From NCBI GenBank assembly GCA_025150425.1, contig CP102281.1, positions 1,798,001-1,862,000 of the forward strand: a DNA stretch of 64,000 nucleotides, in the 5' to 3' direction. Each line of letters begins with the position of its first letter. Positions within the stretch are counted from its first letter, which is position 1. The notes below the pieces were generated by a model that worked only from the letters and a program-made list of their open reading frames with translations, was not told the DNA's origin and did not search any database. The translations under genes were made by a program, and so were the position numbers. Shown here one piece after another: positions 1 to 8,598 of the stretch. This DNA is from [Eubacterium] siraeum (GTDB taxonomy: Bacteria > Bacillota > Clostridia > Oscillospirales > Ruminococcaceae).

Positions 1-575
1 AAGTAGTTTACAAATGCGTTGAGCGCAACAGTAAGCGCAAAGAATACTCTCCTCTTATTTACTACGGTTTCTTCAAGGGCTATAAGCATAAGAGGGAATA
101 CGACCATAGCCTCGTGGAAATGGTTGAAGAACACATTGTACATCGAGAAGCCGGAGAATGCGTACAGCAGTCCGCCGATAAGCGCCGACTGCGGCTTTCT
201 TACAAATCTTCTGATATATGCGAAAGCAAACAGCGAACAGCACGATATTTTAAGCACCAGCAATGGTGCCATAAGATATTTTGCAAACTCCGCCGGGAAC
301 GGCATACTCAGCCAGAAGAACGGGCTTCCGAGCGTATAGAACGAATATGAACCGATGAAGTTTGCACCGAGATCCGTCTGCCAGCTCCACATAAAGCTGC
401 CGTTTTTAATTGCCTGATTGCAAAGTGTATAAAAAGGTATCTGCTGAGCGTTGTAATCGCCGTAATAGATGAAATATCCGCCGTCTATGAGAACAAACGG
501 CAAAAAGAGTATAGCACCCATTATCATTGCCATAAAGAACGCTTTTCGGTAGTATAGCTTTTCAGATTTGTACAT
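1..575 (-). CDS. YfhO family polytopic membrane protein (N-terminal part, runs off window)
   Basis: About 191 codons of the N-terminus are visible, starting at an ATG preceded by GGAAGG. A first membrane segment (around residues 13-30) is followed by a short extracytoplasmic stretch containing GDYNAQQIPFY and then further hydrophobic helices. Family members are large multi-spanning proteins related to GT-C-fold glycosyltransferases and linked to decoration of envelope polymers in Bacillus/Listeria. That role is family knowledge and is not shown here. The gene lies 38 bp after the methyltransferase-like gene in the same direction, so it may be the last gene of the argS operon. The C-terminus is cut by the window edge. 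Confidence 0.75.
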   Translation of the reverse strand, partial: MYKSEKLYYRKAFFMAMIMGAILFLPFVLIDGGYFIYYGDYNAQQIPFYTLCNQAIKNGSFMWSWQTDLGANFIGSYSFYTLGSPFFWLSMPFPAEFAKYLMAPLLVLKISCCSLFAFAYIRRFVRKPQSALIGGLLYAFSGFSMYNVFFNHFHEAMVVFPLMLIALEETVVNKRRVFFALTVALNAFVNY

Positions 576-613
576 TCCGTGTTTCCTTCCGTGATGAAGA
601 ATATATCGGCTGT

Positions 614-1858
614 TTAATACAGCACAGCGCCGTATTTTTCAGCCATAGCCTCCAGCTTTTCAGGCTCTATAAGTGATTTTCTGTCTATTATCGCTCTGCC
701 CTGATACAGCATAAGCGCCATCTTGAGCGAAATCTCGTCATCCGATAAAAACGCTACAGGCAGTGTAGCCATGTGCATATTTCTGCCGAAGTCGATAGCG
801 TCATCCGGAGAGTTTATGCTTACTGTAAGGACATCATAGCTTTCGCCGCACATCTGCGCAATGTCGTCCTCCATATAAGGACCGCATTCAACCGCAGGCG
901 AGAACTCCGTTGTTTCGGGGTCTAAGAAGAACATCTGGTTTTCGGTCGCCAGTGCGAGAGAGGTATCCTGCTTTTCAACCGGATTTATCTCGGATGCATC
1001 AAGAGATGCAAACATTTCACGCAGTGCGGCGATATGCTCTTTTCCCGTACCGCAGCAACCGCCTGCAATCTCAGCGCCGCTCAGAACCGACTTCTTTACG
1101 GCGAATGCGAATTCTTCGGGCGATATGCTCTGCCTTTCGCCGTCCTGTTCATATACGGCGCTCGGCTTTACTATAAGAGGAATTTTCGCATACGGAGCAA
1201 TCTCGGAAATAATATCGGGGCAAAGATCTGCCGAGGTACAGTTAAGACCGAATGCCGATATACCCATAGCCTGCAATACAAGCAAGGTGCACAGCACATT
1301 TGTGCCTATTGCGGTTTCTCCGTCCTCGTCAACTTTCATTGTTGCTATTATCGGCTTGTTTTCCTTCTTGCAGGCAAGCACGGCGGCTCTCATATTCCAC
1401 AGTGCAGGCACTGTTTCAATTACAAACATATCGCAGTAGGGCGACAAAGCCTTTACCTGCTGTCTGTAGACCGACATTATCTCGGTAAACGTGTAGTCGC
1501 CGTAAGGCTCTATGTAAAGTCCCGTTGACGACAGACAGCCTGCAATGAGCGCCTTTTCGTGAAAGCTGTCATAGGTTATCTTTGCGGCGGCGGCATTAAG
1601 CTGTTCTGTTTTGTCCTCGACACCGTATGCCTTCAGATTCTCACAGTTTGCACCGTGTGTTGCGGTGTAGAGTATCTGCGAGCCTGCGTCAAGAAAGCCC
1701 TGCTGAAGCTCAATCAGAGCCTCAGGGTTGGCACAGACAAACTGAGCCGTTGAAACGGTATGGTCGTAGCCGTATTTTTCGAGTCCTGTGCCGGTACCGC
1801 CGTCAAGCAGTATCGGCAATCGTATAGGTATATCCTGACTGACGGGATTGCTGTCCAT
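614..1858 (-). CDS. Homocysteine S-methyltransferase-like protein
   Basis: The protein has 414 residues. An N-terminal TIM-barrel of about 290 residues carries the homocysteine-binding signature DGGTGTGLEKYG near the start. The three expected zinc-ligand cysteines are present: one in GLNCT and the adjacent pair in GGCCGT. Family members transfer a methyl group to homocysteine to make methionine (MmuM, or the N-terminal module of MetH). The roughly 115 residues after the barrel match nothing I recognise and are too short for a cobalamin module. The methyl donor therefore cannot be named. The start has AAAGGA nine bases upstream. It follows argS by 18 bp and is probably co-transcribed. Confidence 0.8.
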   Translation of the reverse strand: MDSNPVSQDIPIRLPILLDGGTGTGLEKYGYDHTVSTAQFVCANPEALIELQQGFLDAGSQILYTATHGANCENLKAYGVEDKTEQLNAAAAKITYDSFHEKALIAGCLSSTGLYIEPYGDYTFTEIMSVYRQQVKALSPYCDMFVIETVPALWNMRAAVLACKKENKPIIATMKVDEDGETAIGTNVLCTLLVLQAMGISAFGLNCTSADLCPDIISEIAPYAKIPLIVKPSAVYEQDGERQSISPEEFAFAVKKSVLSGAEIAGGCCGTGKEHIAALREMFASLDASEINPVEKQDTSLALATENQMFFLDPETTEFSPAVECGPYMEDDIAQMCGESYDVLTVSINSPDDAIDFGRNMHMATLPVAFLSDDEISLKMALMLYQGRAIIDRKSLIEPEKLEAMAEKYGAVLY

Positions 1859-1876
1859 ATTGATTCCTTTCTGAAG

Positions 1877-3631
1877 TTACATTTTTTCGGGTGCATCGAC
1901 CTTAAGCAGATCGAGCAGATTCTTGAATACTGTCTTTGTGGCAACGCAAAGAGAAAGTCTTGACTGAAGGATATTCTCCTCCTCGCCCTTTATCTTGCAG
2001 TTGTCGTAGAACTTGTGGAAAAGCTGTGCGAGATCGCACAGATACTTTGTTATCTTTGAGGGATTATAATCCTTTGCCGCTTCGTTTATGCAGTTCGGCA
2101 GAGCCGCAATATGACGTATAAGCGCAAGCTCTGCGGGATGATTGAAGTTAAGCTCCGATACGGGAATGTTGCTGTAACCTGTGCCTTCTTCTTCCATACG
2201 ACGCAGAATGCTGCATATTCTTGCGTGAGCGTACTGAACGTAGAACACGGGGTTGTTTGAGCTTTCCTCAATGGCAAGCTCAAGGTCAAATTCAAGGTGA
2301 GTGTTGGGATCTCTTAAATTGAAGAAGAATCTTGCCGCATCTATCGGTACTTCGTCAAGAAGTGTCGAAAGCGTTATAGCCTTGCCTGAACGCTTTGACA
2401 GCTTTACCGTTTCACCGTTTCTGACCAACATTACCATCTGCATTATAACGATATCAAGCTTGCTTGCGTCAACGCCGAGCGCTGTCAGGGCGGCTTTCAT
2501 TCTTGCGATGTATCCGTGGTGGTCCGCACCGAGAATGTCTATCGCCTTGTCAAAGCCTCTTGTAACAAGCTTGTTATAGTGATATGCAATATCGGGTACA
2601 AAGTAGGTAGGGATACCGTTTGCACGGACAAGAACTCTGTCCTGATCGTCACCGAAATCGGACGCCTTGAACCAGATTGCACCGTCCTTTTCGTATGTCT
2701 GACCCTTATCTGTCAGCATATCAACAATCTGCTTTACCGCACCGCTCTTGTGAAGCGAGCTTTCTCTGAACCAAGTATCGTATACGATACGGTATTTCGC
2801 AAGATCCTTCTCAAGTCCGTCTATGTTGAGCGGCAGAGCGTATTCTACCAGTGCGGACTTACGGCTTTCCTCATCTGCGTTTACAAACTTGTCGCCGTTT
2901 ATCTTATAGAAATTATATGCGTGTTCGATTATGTCAACACCCTTGTAAACGTCCTCGGGCATAGGGAAGTTTTCTTCATCTTCAAATATCTTGCGGCATA
3001 CGTCATCATCGCCGTATGATGCGATGACATCGGACTTGTTGCCGTCCGCTATCTGCATATATCTTATGGACAGCGATTTGCCGAACTTTTCTATCTGGTT
3101 TCCTGCATCGTTTACATAGAATTCACGCTCTACCTCATAGCCTGCAAACTGAAGTACGGAAGATAAGCTGTCGCCGAGTGCGCCGCCTCTTGCGTTACCG
3201 ATGTGCATAGGGCCTGTGGGGTTTGCCGATACGAATTCAACAAGCACTCTCTTGCCCTTGCCAAGCTCGGTCTTACCGTAGTCGCTGCCGCTTGAAATAA
3301 CCTCGCCGACAGTTTCGTTGAACCATAAAGGGCTTATAAAGAAATTCAGAAAGCCGGGTCCTGCGACCTCAATCTTTTCGAATACTGTGCCGTCAAGCAC
3401 TGCGGCATCGGCTATCATCTGACCTATTGCTCTCGGATTGTTTCTGAGAGCCTTTGCGCTTGCCATTGCGGCATTGCAGGAGAAATCTCCGTGTGATACG
3501 TCTGCAGGACGCTCAACATTGAAAGCCGGCAGGGGTACTGCCTCTATCTTGCCCTCGGCAACAAGTCTGCCCAGTGCGTTCATTATCGTTTCCTTTACCT
3601 GCTGTTTAGCAAGCTCTATCATATTGTTCAT
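1877..3631 (-). CDS. argS: Arginyl-tRNA synthetase
   Basis: This class I synthetase (584 residues) charges tRNA-Arg in the cytoplasm. An N-terminal additional domain characteristic of ArgRS (about residues 1-110) precedes the nucleotide-binding fold. The HIGH motif reads HIGN (in NPTGPMHIGNARGG) and the KMSKS counterpart reads KLSKRSG. The C-terminal DALR anticodon-binding domain closes the protein with PVFYVQYAHARICSILRRM and the following helices. Its ATG overlaps the stop of the DUF1934 gene by one base (TGATG), which indicates translational coupling. The ywiB-argS order is also found in Bacillus. Full length, no defects seen. Confidence 0.97.
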   Translation of the reverse strand: MNNMIELAKQQVKETIMNALGRLVAEGKIEAVPLPAFNVERPADVSHGDFSCNAAMASAKALRNNPRAIGQMIADAAVLDGTVFEKIEVAGPGFLNFFISPLWFNETVGEVISSGSDYGKTELGKGKRVLVEFVSANPTGPMHIGNARGGALGDSLSSVLQFAGYEVEREFYVNDAGNQIEKFGKSLSIRYMQIADGNKSDVIASYGDDDVCRKIFEDEENFPMPEDVYKGVDIIEHAYNFYKINGDKFVNADEESRKSALVEYALPLNIDGLEKDLAKYRIVYDTWFRESSLHKSGAVKQIVDMLTDKGQTYEKDGAIWFKASDFGDDQDRVLVRANGIPTYFVPDIAYHYNKLVTRGFDKAIDILGADHHGYIARMKAALTALGVDASKLDIVIMQMVMLVRNGETVKLSKRSGKAITLSTLLDEVPIDAARFFFNLRDPNTHLEFDLELAIEESSNNPVFYVQYAHARICSILRRMEEEGTGYSNIPVSELNFNHPAELALIRHIAALPNCINEAAKDYNPSKITKYLCDLAQLFHKFYDNCKIKGEEENILQSRLSLCVATKTVFKNLLDLLKVDAPEKM

Positions 3632-4053
3632 CAGTTACACTCCTTGACATTTATAAACATTTCATTTTCCGACATATAGCTTGAATTGATGTCGAGCGTA
3701 TATTTAAGATATATTTCTCCGCCCGTTTCTGCAAGCTCGTTTCTTATTTCATCAGTGCATACGCCTATCATAAAGTCGCCGAACTCCGTGCCGTAATGGC
3801 AGTGGTGCTTCTTTCCTTTTTCTATGAACAAAGAGCTAATGGCTTTGCCGCTCCTTGTCATAGTCACCATTTCATCGGTCACCTCAAGCGTCACTGAGCT
3901 TCCGGCAAAACCGGTAGCCTCGCTTTCATCGTAATACAGACGGAAGCCGTTCTCGGTGCTTTCCATAGCGCCGAATGTAAACAACTCGGTGGAATCCTTA
4001 TCCTGATCTACCGTCTGCGTACTTTTTATCGTAATACATACGTTCTTTTTCAT
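3631..4053 (-). CDS. DUF1934 (YwiB-like) beta-barrel protein
   Basis: A 140-residue cytoplasmic protein with no signal peptide or membrane segment, made mostly of short alternating strands (VCITIKSTQTV, SSVTLEVTDEMVTMTRSG, KKHHCHYGTEFGDFMIGV). This is the pattern of the calycin-like DUF1934 family. In Bacillus subtilis its relative ywiB also lies directly upstream of argS, which supports the assignment. The family has no established biochemical function. The stop codon overlaps the argS start, and the gene begins 27 bp after the ligase-like gene. Confidence 0.75.
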   Translation of the reverse strand: MKKNVCITIKSTQTVDQDKDSTELFTFGAMESTENGFRLYYDESEATGFAGSSVTLEVTDEMVTMTRSGKAISSLFIEKGKKHHCHYGTEFGDFMIGVCTDEIRNELAETGGEIYLKYTLDINSSYMSENEMFINVKECN

Positions 4054-4080
4054 TTATTATCCGTTGTTCCTTTCAAAGCC

Positions 4081-5145
4081 TCAATCGAGGTCAACTACAG
4101 CGCCGATGAGCATTCTCAGCATTTCCTCGTAGCTGTATGTGCTTTCTGTCACAAGCCTTGTGAATATACTCTGCCTGTCAAGCCCGGGTATTCCTCTTAC
4201 ACGTCTTACATAGACCTCTCCGTCATTGTCAAGCACCATATCGACTCTTGCAAAGCACTTGCAGGAAAGTGCATCGTATGCGGCTCTTGCTGTCTGCTTT
4301 ATCTTGTTCTGAGTAAGGCCGTCCAGCTTTGCAGGCACTTTAAGCTCCGACGTAGACGCTATATATTCGGACAGCTTATCAATGCTGTCGTCTGTTCTTA
4401 CAAGCTCGCCTATCGCTACCCGCTCATCGTGATGCTTTGCGCCGAGTACGGCACAGGTAAGCTCTCTGCCTTTAACGGCACTCTCGGCTATGATATAAGG
4501 GTGGTGCGAAAAGCTCGCCTTTATCGCTTCTTCAAGCTCCTTTTCGTTTTCTGCTCTGCAGGCGCCGACCGATGTTGAACAGCTTGTCGGTGCGGTGTAT
4601 ATCGGGAAGCTCAGCTTGCCGGTTATCTTTTTTATCGCCGCCGTCATATCGTTCATCTCACTGCGATGCAAGGTTACGTTCTCAATAACCTTTATGTTGC
4701 TGTCGGACAGCACAAGATCCATTATGCGTCTGTCATTGCACAGTGCCGCCGCCGCAAAATCGTTGCCGATGACAGGAAGGCCTGCCAGCTTGCACAAGCC
4801 CTGTACCCTGCCGTCCTCGCCGTATTTTCCGTGAAGCACGGGGAACACGGCATCTATACGGTGAATTGTGCTTTCGCCGTCGGAAATTATCTTTATAACG
4901 CCCTTGTTCGTCATATCGGGGCTTATCACGCATGAACAGCAGTCGCTGTCCTGCTCCCAGCTGCCGTCTTTTATATTCTCATAGCTACCGGGATAAAAAA
5001 GCCATCTTCCTGCTCTTGTGATGCCTATTGCAAGCGGCTCAATCTCCTTGGGTAAGGAACTGAGAACGCTGTATGCGGTATGCAGTGAAGCGGCATGGTC
5101 AGCGGACGCACCGCCGAACAGCACGGCTATTCTTTTCTTTGCCAT
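4081..5145 (-). CDS. D-alanine-D-alanine ligase-like protein, probably catalytically degenerate
   Basis: The 354-residue protein has the length and order of Ddl: N-terminal AVLFGGASADHAAS, then HGKYGEDGRVQG, the ATP-grasp core with TSVGACRA and ESAVKGRELTCAVLG, and FARVDMVLD. Several catalytic positions differ from active Ddl enzymes. The D-Ala-binding Glu of GG.SAE is Asp. The ATP-binding Lys of the VKPS strand is missing (IYTAPTS). The EAKY lysine is replaced, and the metal-binding E.N of LEANTSPG reads RRVRGIPG. The start is the ATG preceded by GAGGAAG rather than an in-frame ATG 18 codons upstream. The gene may encode a pseudoenzyme or an enzyme with a changed substrate. Confidence 0.75.
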   Translation of the reverse strand: MAKKRIAVLFGGASADHAASLHTAYSVLSSLPKEIEPLAIGITRAGRWLFYPGSYENIKDGSWEQDSDCCSCVISPDMTNKGVIKIISDGESTIHRIDAVFPVLHGKYGEDGRVQGLCKLAGLPVIGNDFAAAALCNDRRIMDLVLSDSNIKVIENVTLHRSEMNDMTAAIKKITGKLSFPIYTAPTSCSTSVGACRAENEKELEEAIKASFSHHPYIIAESAVKGRELTCAVLGAKHHDERVAIGELVRTDDSIDKLSEYIASTSELKVPAKLDGLTQNKIKQTARAAYDALSCKCFARVDMVLDNDGEVYVRRVRGIPGLDRQSIFTRLVTESTYSYEEMLRMLIGAVVDLD

Positions 5146-5189
5146 AGCTCTTCCTCTTCTTTCGTTCTTTATATGCAATAATACAACTA

Positions 5190-5218
5190 AGTATATCACA
5201 TTCTGCTTTCAAGTTCAA
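5190..5218 (-). promoter_or_regulatory. Sigma-A-type promoter for the ddl-like/ywiB/argS operon
   Basis: On the minus strand a TTGAAC -35 box and a TATACT -10 box are separated by exactly 17 bases. The -10 lies about 45 bases upstream of the chosen ligase-like start. Confidence 0.6.
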
Positions 5219-5290
5219 GTATTAACGCGTAAATTATAAATAGTATTGACCTCCGTGGAAGAAAAAAAGTAAAATTTTCGGATAAAAATA

Positions 5291-5319
5291 TTGACCGTGT
5301 TCCGCAGATATGGTAATAT
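5291..5319 (+). promoter_or_regulatory. Sigma-A-type promoter for the CNNM-araD operon
   Basis: TTGACC and TAATAT are separated by 17 bases and lie about 80 bases upstream of the CNNM-domain gene. Together with the preceding entry this forms a divergent promoter region. Confidence 0.6.
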
Positions 5320-5397
5320 TAATGTGCATATATTTTTTAGCAGGCTGCAGAAGAAACTGTAGCGCCTATATCAAAAAGAAGAGGTATATTTTAACGT

Positions 5398-6675
5398 ATG
5401 GAAATACAATTACTCGTAATAATCATAATAATGATCGCCTGTTCGGCGTTCTTTTCCGCCAGCGAAACGGCACTTACCGGCGCTAACCGCATAAGGCTCA
5501 AAAGCATGGCTGAAAACGGCTCTAAGGGCGCTAAAATGGCGCTTAAACTGCTTGACAGATACGATAAGGTTATCACAACAATACTTATCGGAAACAACAT
5601 AGTAAACATAACCGCATCTTCGCTTGGTACTATACTCGCAACCGCCGTGGTGGGTGCTGACAATGCGGCACTCGTATCGACAGTGGTACTGACACTTGTG
5701 ATACTCACATTCGGTGAGGTAATGCCGAAAAGCCTTGCGAAAGACCACTCGGAAGGGCTGACGGTCGCAACGAGCGGAATAATCACATTCCTTACATTCA
5801 TATTCACTCCCCTGTCAGCTTTATTTATACTGCTTAAAAAGCTCGCAAACAAGCTGTTCGGCAACAAGAAGGAGGTTACCGTAACAGAACAGGAGCTTAT
5901 GGCTATAATAGACGAAATCGAGGATGAGGGCGTACTTGAAGAACAGGAGCGTGACCTTGTGAAGTCTGCTCTTGAATTTGACGAAACGGTAGTTGACGAG
6001 ATAATCACTCACCGTGTAGATGTCATTGCGGTCGATGTAAACGAAGATATTGAAACAGTAAAGGAAACCTTCATCAACGAGGAATATTCAAGACTTCCCA
6101 TTTACGAAGGCTCTATAGACCACATTATCGGCTTTGTGAGCCAGAAGGACTTTTTCAAGAAATATCTTACTAAAAAAGATGACGAAACGTTCTTACTGCG
6201 TGATATAATGCAGGAGATTCACTATGTTCCTCATCTGATGAAGATAAGCGATATAATGAAGCAGATGCAGAAGGACAAGGTACATATGGCTGTCGTACTC
6301 GACCAGTACGGCGGAACGCTCGGTATAGTTACTCTTGAAGACATACTCGAACAGCTTGTCGGTGAAATATGGGACGAGAACGATGAGATAATCGCCCCTG
6401 TCACATTCGTATCGGAAAACGAGTTCAACGTCAACGGCGATGTATCGCTGACTGCTTTCAAGCGTTACTGGCATAACCGCACGGGAGACAGTCCGAAAAT
6501 AGACGGCAACGCAAAGACCGTCGGCGGCTGGGTGCTTGAGCTTTTCGGTAAGATCCCTGAAACAAACGAAAGCGTTACAACAGACGATTTCAGAATAACG
6601 GTTCTTAAAGTCAGCGAAAGAAGAATAGTAAAGGTACGCCTTACCGTAATTCCCAAATCCGAAAATAAGGAATAA
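5398..6675 (+). CDS. CNNM/CBS-domain transporter (HlyC/CorC family)
   Basis: A 425-residue integral membrane protein. An N-terminal CNNM (DUF21) domain with about four hydrophobic helices spans residues 1-190 and contains the family signature FFSASETALTGANRIRLKSM and GNNIVNI. It is followed by a cytosolic CBS pair (about 205-330; the first repeat includes YSRLPIYEGSIDHIIGFV and the second HMAVVLDQYGGTLGIVTLED) and a C-terminal CorC_HlyC domain with GGWVLELFGKIPE. Relatives act in Mg2+/Co2+ efflux or homeostasis. The hemolysin name is historical. It is the first gene of a plus-strand run to 9720. Confidence 0.9.
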   Translation: MEIQLLVIIIIMIACSAFFSASETALTGANRIRLKSMAENGSKGAKMALKLLDRYDKVITTILIGNNIVNITASSLGTILATAVVGADNAALVSTVVLTLVILTFGEVMPKSLAKDHSEGLTVATSGIITFLTFIFTPLSALFILLKKLANKLFGNKKEVTVTEQELMAIIDEIEDEGVLEEQERDLVKSALEFDETVVDEIITHRVDVIAVDVNEDIETVKETFINEEYSRLPIYEGSIDHIIGFVSQKDFFKKYLTKKDDETFLLRDIMQEIHYVPHLMKISDIMKQMQKDKVHMAVVLDQYGGTLGIVTLEDILEQLVGEIWDENDEIIAPVTFVSENEFNVNGDVSLTAFKRYWHNRTGDSPKIDGNAKTVGGWVLELFGKIPETNESVTTDDFRITVLKVSERRIVKVRLTVIPKSENKE

Positions 6676-6676
6676 T

Positions 6677-7345
6677 ATGCGTGTACTGTTTATAGTCTGC
6701 GCCGTACTGGGTACGGTCGGGATATGCGGACTTCTTGTAATGCTTCTGTTCTTCAGGCTGAAAATAAACCTCGGCTTCAGACTGCCGAAGGGCAGAACTA
6801 TACCGATCGAGCAGTTTATTCCTCAGGGGATATACGGATATGCGGTATTTACCGCTGTATTCGGATATTTCGGGCTGATGCTGCTGCAGCTTTCACTGCC
6901 GTGGTACTTCATAGTTCCCGCCGATATTGCTATGGGTTTTATTGTGAACTTTATCGGTATGCACTTTCTTTCTCCTGCCGTGAAAAGTTTTGTGAACGGC
7001 AAAGCGCCGAAACCCGACGATCTTACGGGATACGAGGCTGTCGCACTTGAAAATATAGCAGGGAGCGGCTACGGGAAGGTTCGGGTGAAATATAACGGGC
7101 TGAATTACCGTTTTGACGCAATATCCGTATATCACACGGATATTGAATCGGGCGAAAAGGTCGATATAGTTACAGGCGAGGACGAATTGCTCTTTATCCA
7201 GAAAAAAGATGAGATATACAAAGTTCTTGACGAAGAAAAAACGCCTGTAACAAAAGCAGAAACCGACATTACACCCGAGCCGAAAAGGAAAAACGACAGC
7301 TTTGTTGGCTCGGAAGAAATCAATAATAACCGAAAGGAAGAATAA
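6677..7345 (+). CDS. NfeD-like membrane protein
   Basis: 222 residues. Three to four hydrophobic segments fill residues 1-105. A small soluble domain (about 120-185) follows with the repeating pattern GYEAVALENIAGSGYGKVRVKYNG and GEKVDIVTGEDELLFIQ, which resembles the OB-fold C-terminal domain of NfeD/YuaF proteins. Those proteins pair with membrane microdomain (flotillin/stomatin) proteins, but no such partner is in the window. The tail from about 190 is charged and probably disordered. The start follows the CNNM stop by one base with AAGGA upstream. Confidence 0.55.
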   Translation: MRVLFIVCAVLGTVGICGLLVMLLFFRLKINLGFRLPKGRTIPIEQFIPQGIYGYAVFTAVFGYFGLMLLQLSLPWYFIVPADIAMGFIVNFIGMHFLSPAVKSFVNGKAPKPDDLTGYEAVALENIAGSGYGKVRVKYNGLNYRFDAISVYHTDIESGEKVDIVTGEDELLFIQKKDEIYKVLDEEKTPVTKAETDITPEPKRKNDSFVGSEEINNNRKEE

Positions 7346-7348
7346 AAC

Positions 7349-7867
7349 TTGTTCTCAAAGGAGATAACAACTACTGCGGAGGACTACCGCACATTAGTAA
7401 AATTCACCGAATACTCGCTCAAAAAGTCGAATAACATTCTGTTTATCACTATGGCGGTACTTGCGGTGGCATCGCTCGTTATCGGGCTTGCGGGAATAAT
7501 TCCGCTGTATATTTCGGCGGCTGTATGCCTTCTTTGCGTTGCGGTGATCCTTGCCGATGTTCTTATCATTTCAAAGAAAGCAAAGGACGGCATAAAGTAC
7601 GGCAAGGTGGTGCTTAACGCAAAGCGTACCTTCAGCTATGATGCGGCATCGGTAAGGGTGTTCGGCGGAAGGACAGCTACCGATATAAACGCACAGTGGG
7701 ATACGATTTTCAAGATATACGAGATCGAAAAGTGCTTTATAATCTATTTCAGATATAACCTTGCGTTCTGCCTGCCGAAAAATCAGCTTACACCGCAGGA
7801 AACGCTGGATGTAAGAAACTATTTTATAAAGAAAATGGACGGAAGATTCGTCAAAAAATGCCAATAA
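7349..7867 (+). CDS. YcxB-like membrane protein
   Basis: 172 residues from a TTG start with AGGAAG nine bases upstream. Two adjacent transmembrane helices (about residues 30-75) are followed by a soluble domain ending in a pattern typical of YcxB-like proteins: [22 protein letters not shown] then [15 protein letters not shown]. The family function is unknown. It follows the NfeD-like gene by three bases and ends just before araD, so it belongs to the same operon. Confidence 0.55.
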   Translation: MFSKEITTTAEDYRTLVKFTEYSLKKSNNILFITMAVLAVASLVIGLAGIIPLYISAAVCLLCVAVILADVLIISKKAKDGIKYGKVVLNAKRTFSYDAASVRVFGGRTATDINAQWDTIFKIYEIEKCFIIYFRYNLAFCLPKNQLTPQETLDVRNYFIKKMDGRFVKKCQ

Positions 7868-7884
7868 AACAGGAGGACGGTATT

Positions 7885-8580
7885 ATGTTGAAGAAGCTCA
7901 AGAAGCAGGTGCTTGAAGCAAATCTCCTGCTTCCGAAATACAACCTTGTAACATTCACATGGGGCAACGTATCGGGGATAGACCGTGAAAGAGGACTTGT
8001 CGTAATAAAGCCATCCGGCGTTGAATATGACGGTATGACGGTAGACGATCTTGTTGTAGTAACTCTTGACGGCGAGCAGGTCGAGGGCGATTTAAGACCG
8101 TCAAGCGACACGCCGACACATCTTGAACTGTACAAGGCATTTCCTAACATCGGCGGTATAGTTCATACGCATTCTCAGTGGAGTACGACCTTTGCGCAGA
8201 GCGGACTTGATATTCCTGCGCTCGGTACAACGCACGGCGACTATTTCTACGGCGCTATACCCTGCACCGACAAGATGACGCCCGAAGCTATCGGCGGCGA
8301 ATACGAAAAGGAAACAGGCACGATAATCATTGATACGTTCAAAAAGCGTAACATCGATCCCGATTCCGTACCTGCAGTAAACGTACACTCTCACGGACCT
8401 TTTGCCTGGGGCAAGGACGCAATCGACGCTGTACACAATGCGGTCGTGCTTGAAAATGTCGCAAAGATGGCTATGTTCAACCTTCTGCTTGACAGGAATA
8501 TTGAGCCTATGCAGCAGGAGCTTCTTGATAAGCACTATCTGAGAAAGCACGGCGCTAACGCATATTACGGACAAAAATAA
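7885..8580 (+). CDS. araD: L-ribulose-5-phosphate 4-epimerase (class II aldolase fold)
   Basis: 231 residues. It interconverts L-ribulose 5-phosphate and D-xylulose 5-phosphate in L-arabinose use. Signatures include LTWGNVS-type [23 protein letters not shown], the zinc-binding HTH in [18 protein letters not shown], and HSHGPFAWG, closing with [15 protein letters not shown] as in enteric AraD. An in-frame ATG nine codons upstream exists. The chosen start has a perfect AGGAGG eight bases before it. No araA or araB is in the window, so its sugar pathway is not complete here. Confidence 0.93.
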   Translation: MLKKLKKQVLEANLLLPKYNLVTFTWGNVSGIDRERGLVVIKPSGVEYDGMTVDDLVVVTLDGEQVEGDLRPSSDTPTHLELYKAFPNIGGIVHTHSQWSTTFAQSGLDIPALGTTHGDYFYGAIPCTDKMTPEAIGGEYEKETGTIIIDTFKKRNIDPDSVPAVNVHSHGPFAWGKDAIDAVHNAVVLENVAKMAMFNLLLDRNIEPMQQELLDKHYLRKHGANAYYGQK

Positions 8581-8598
8581 CAGCTTCGGGGGAATAAT

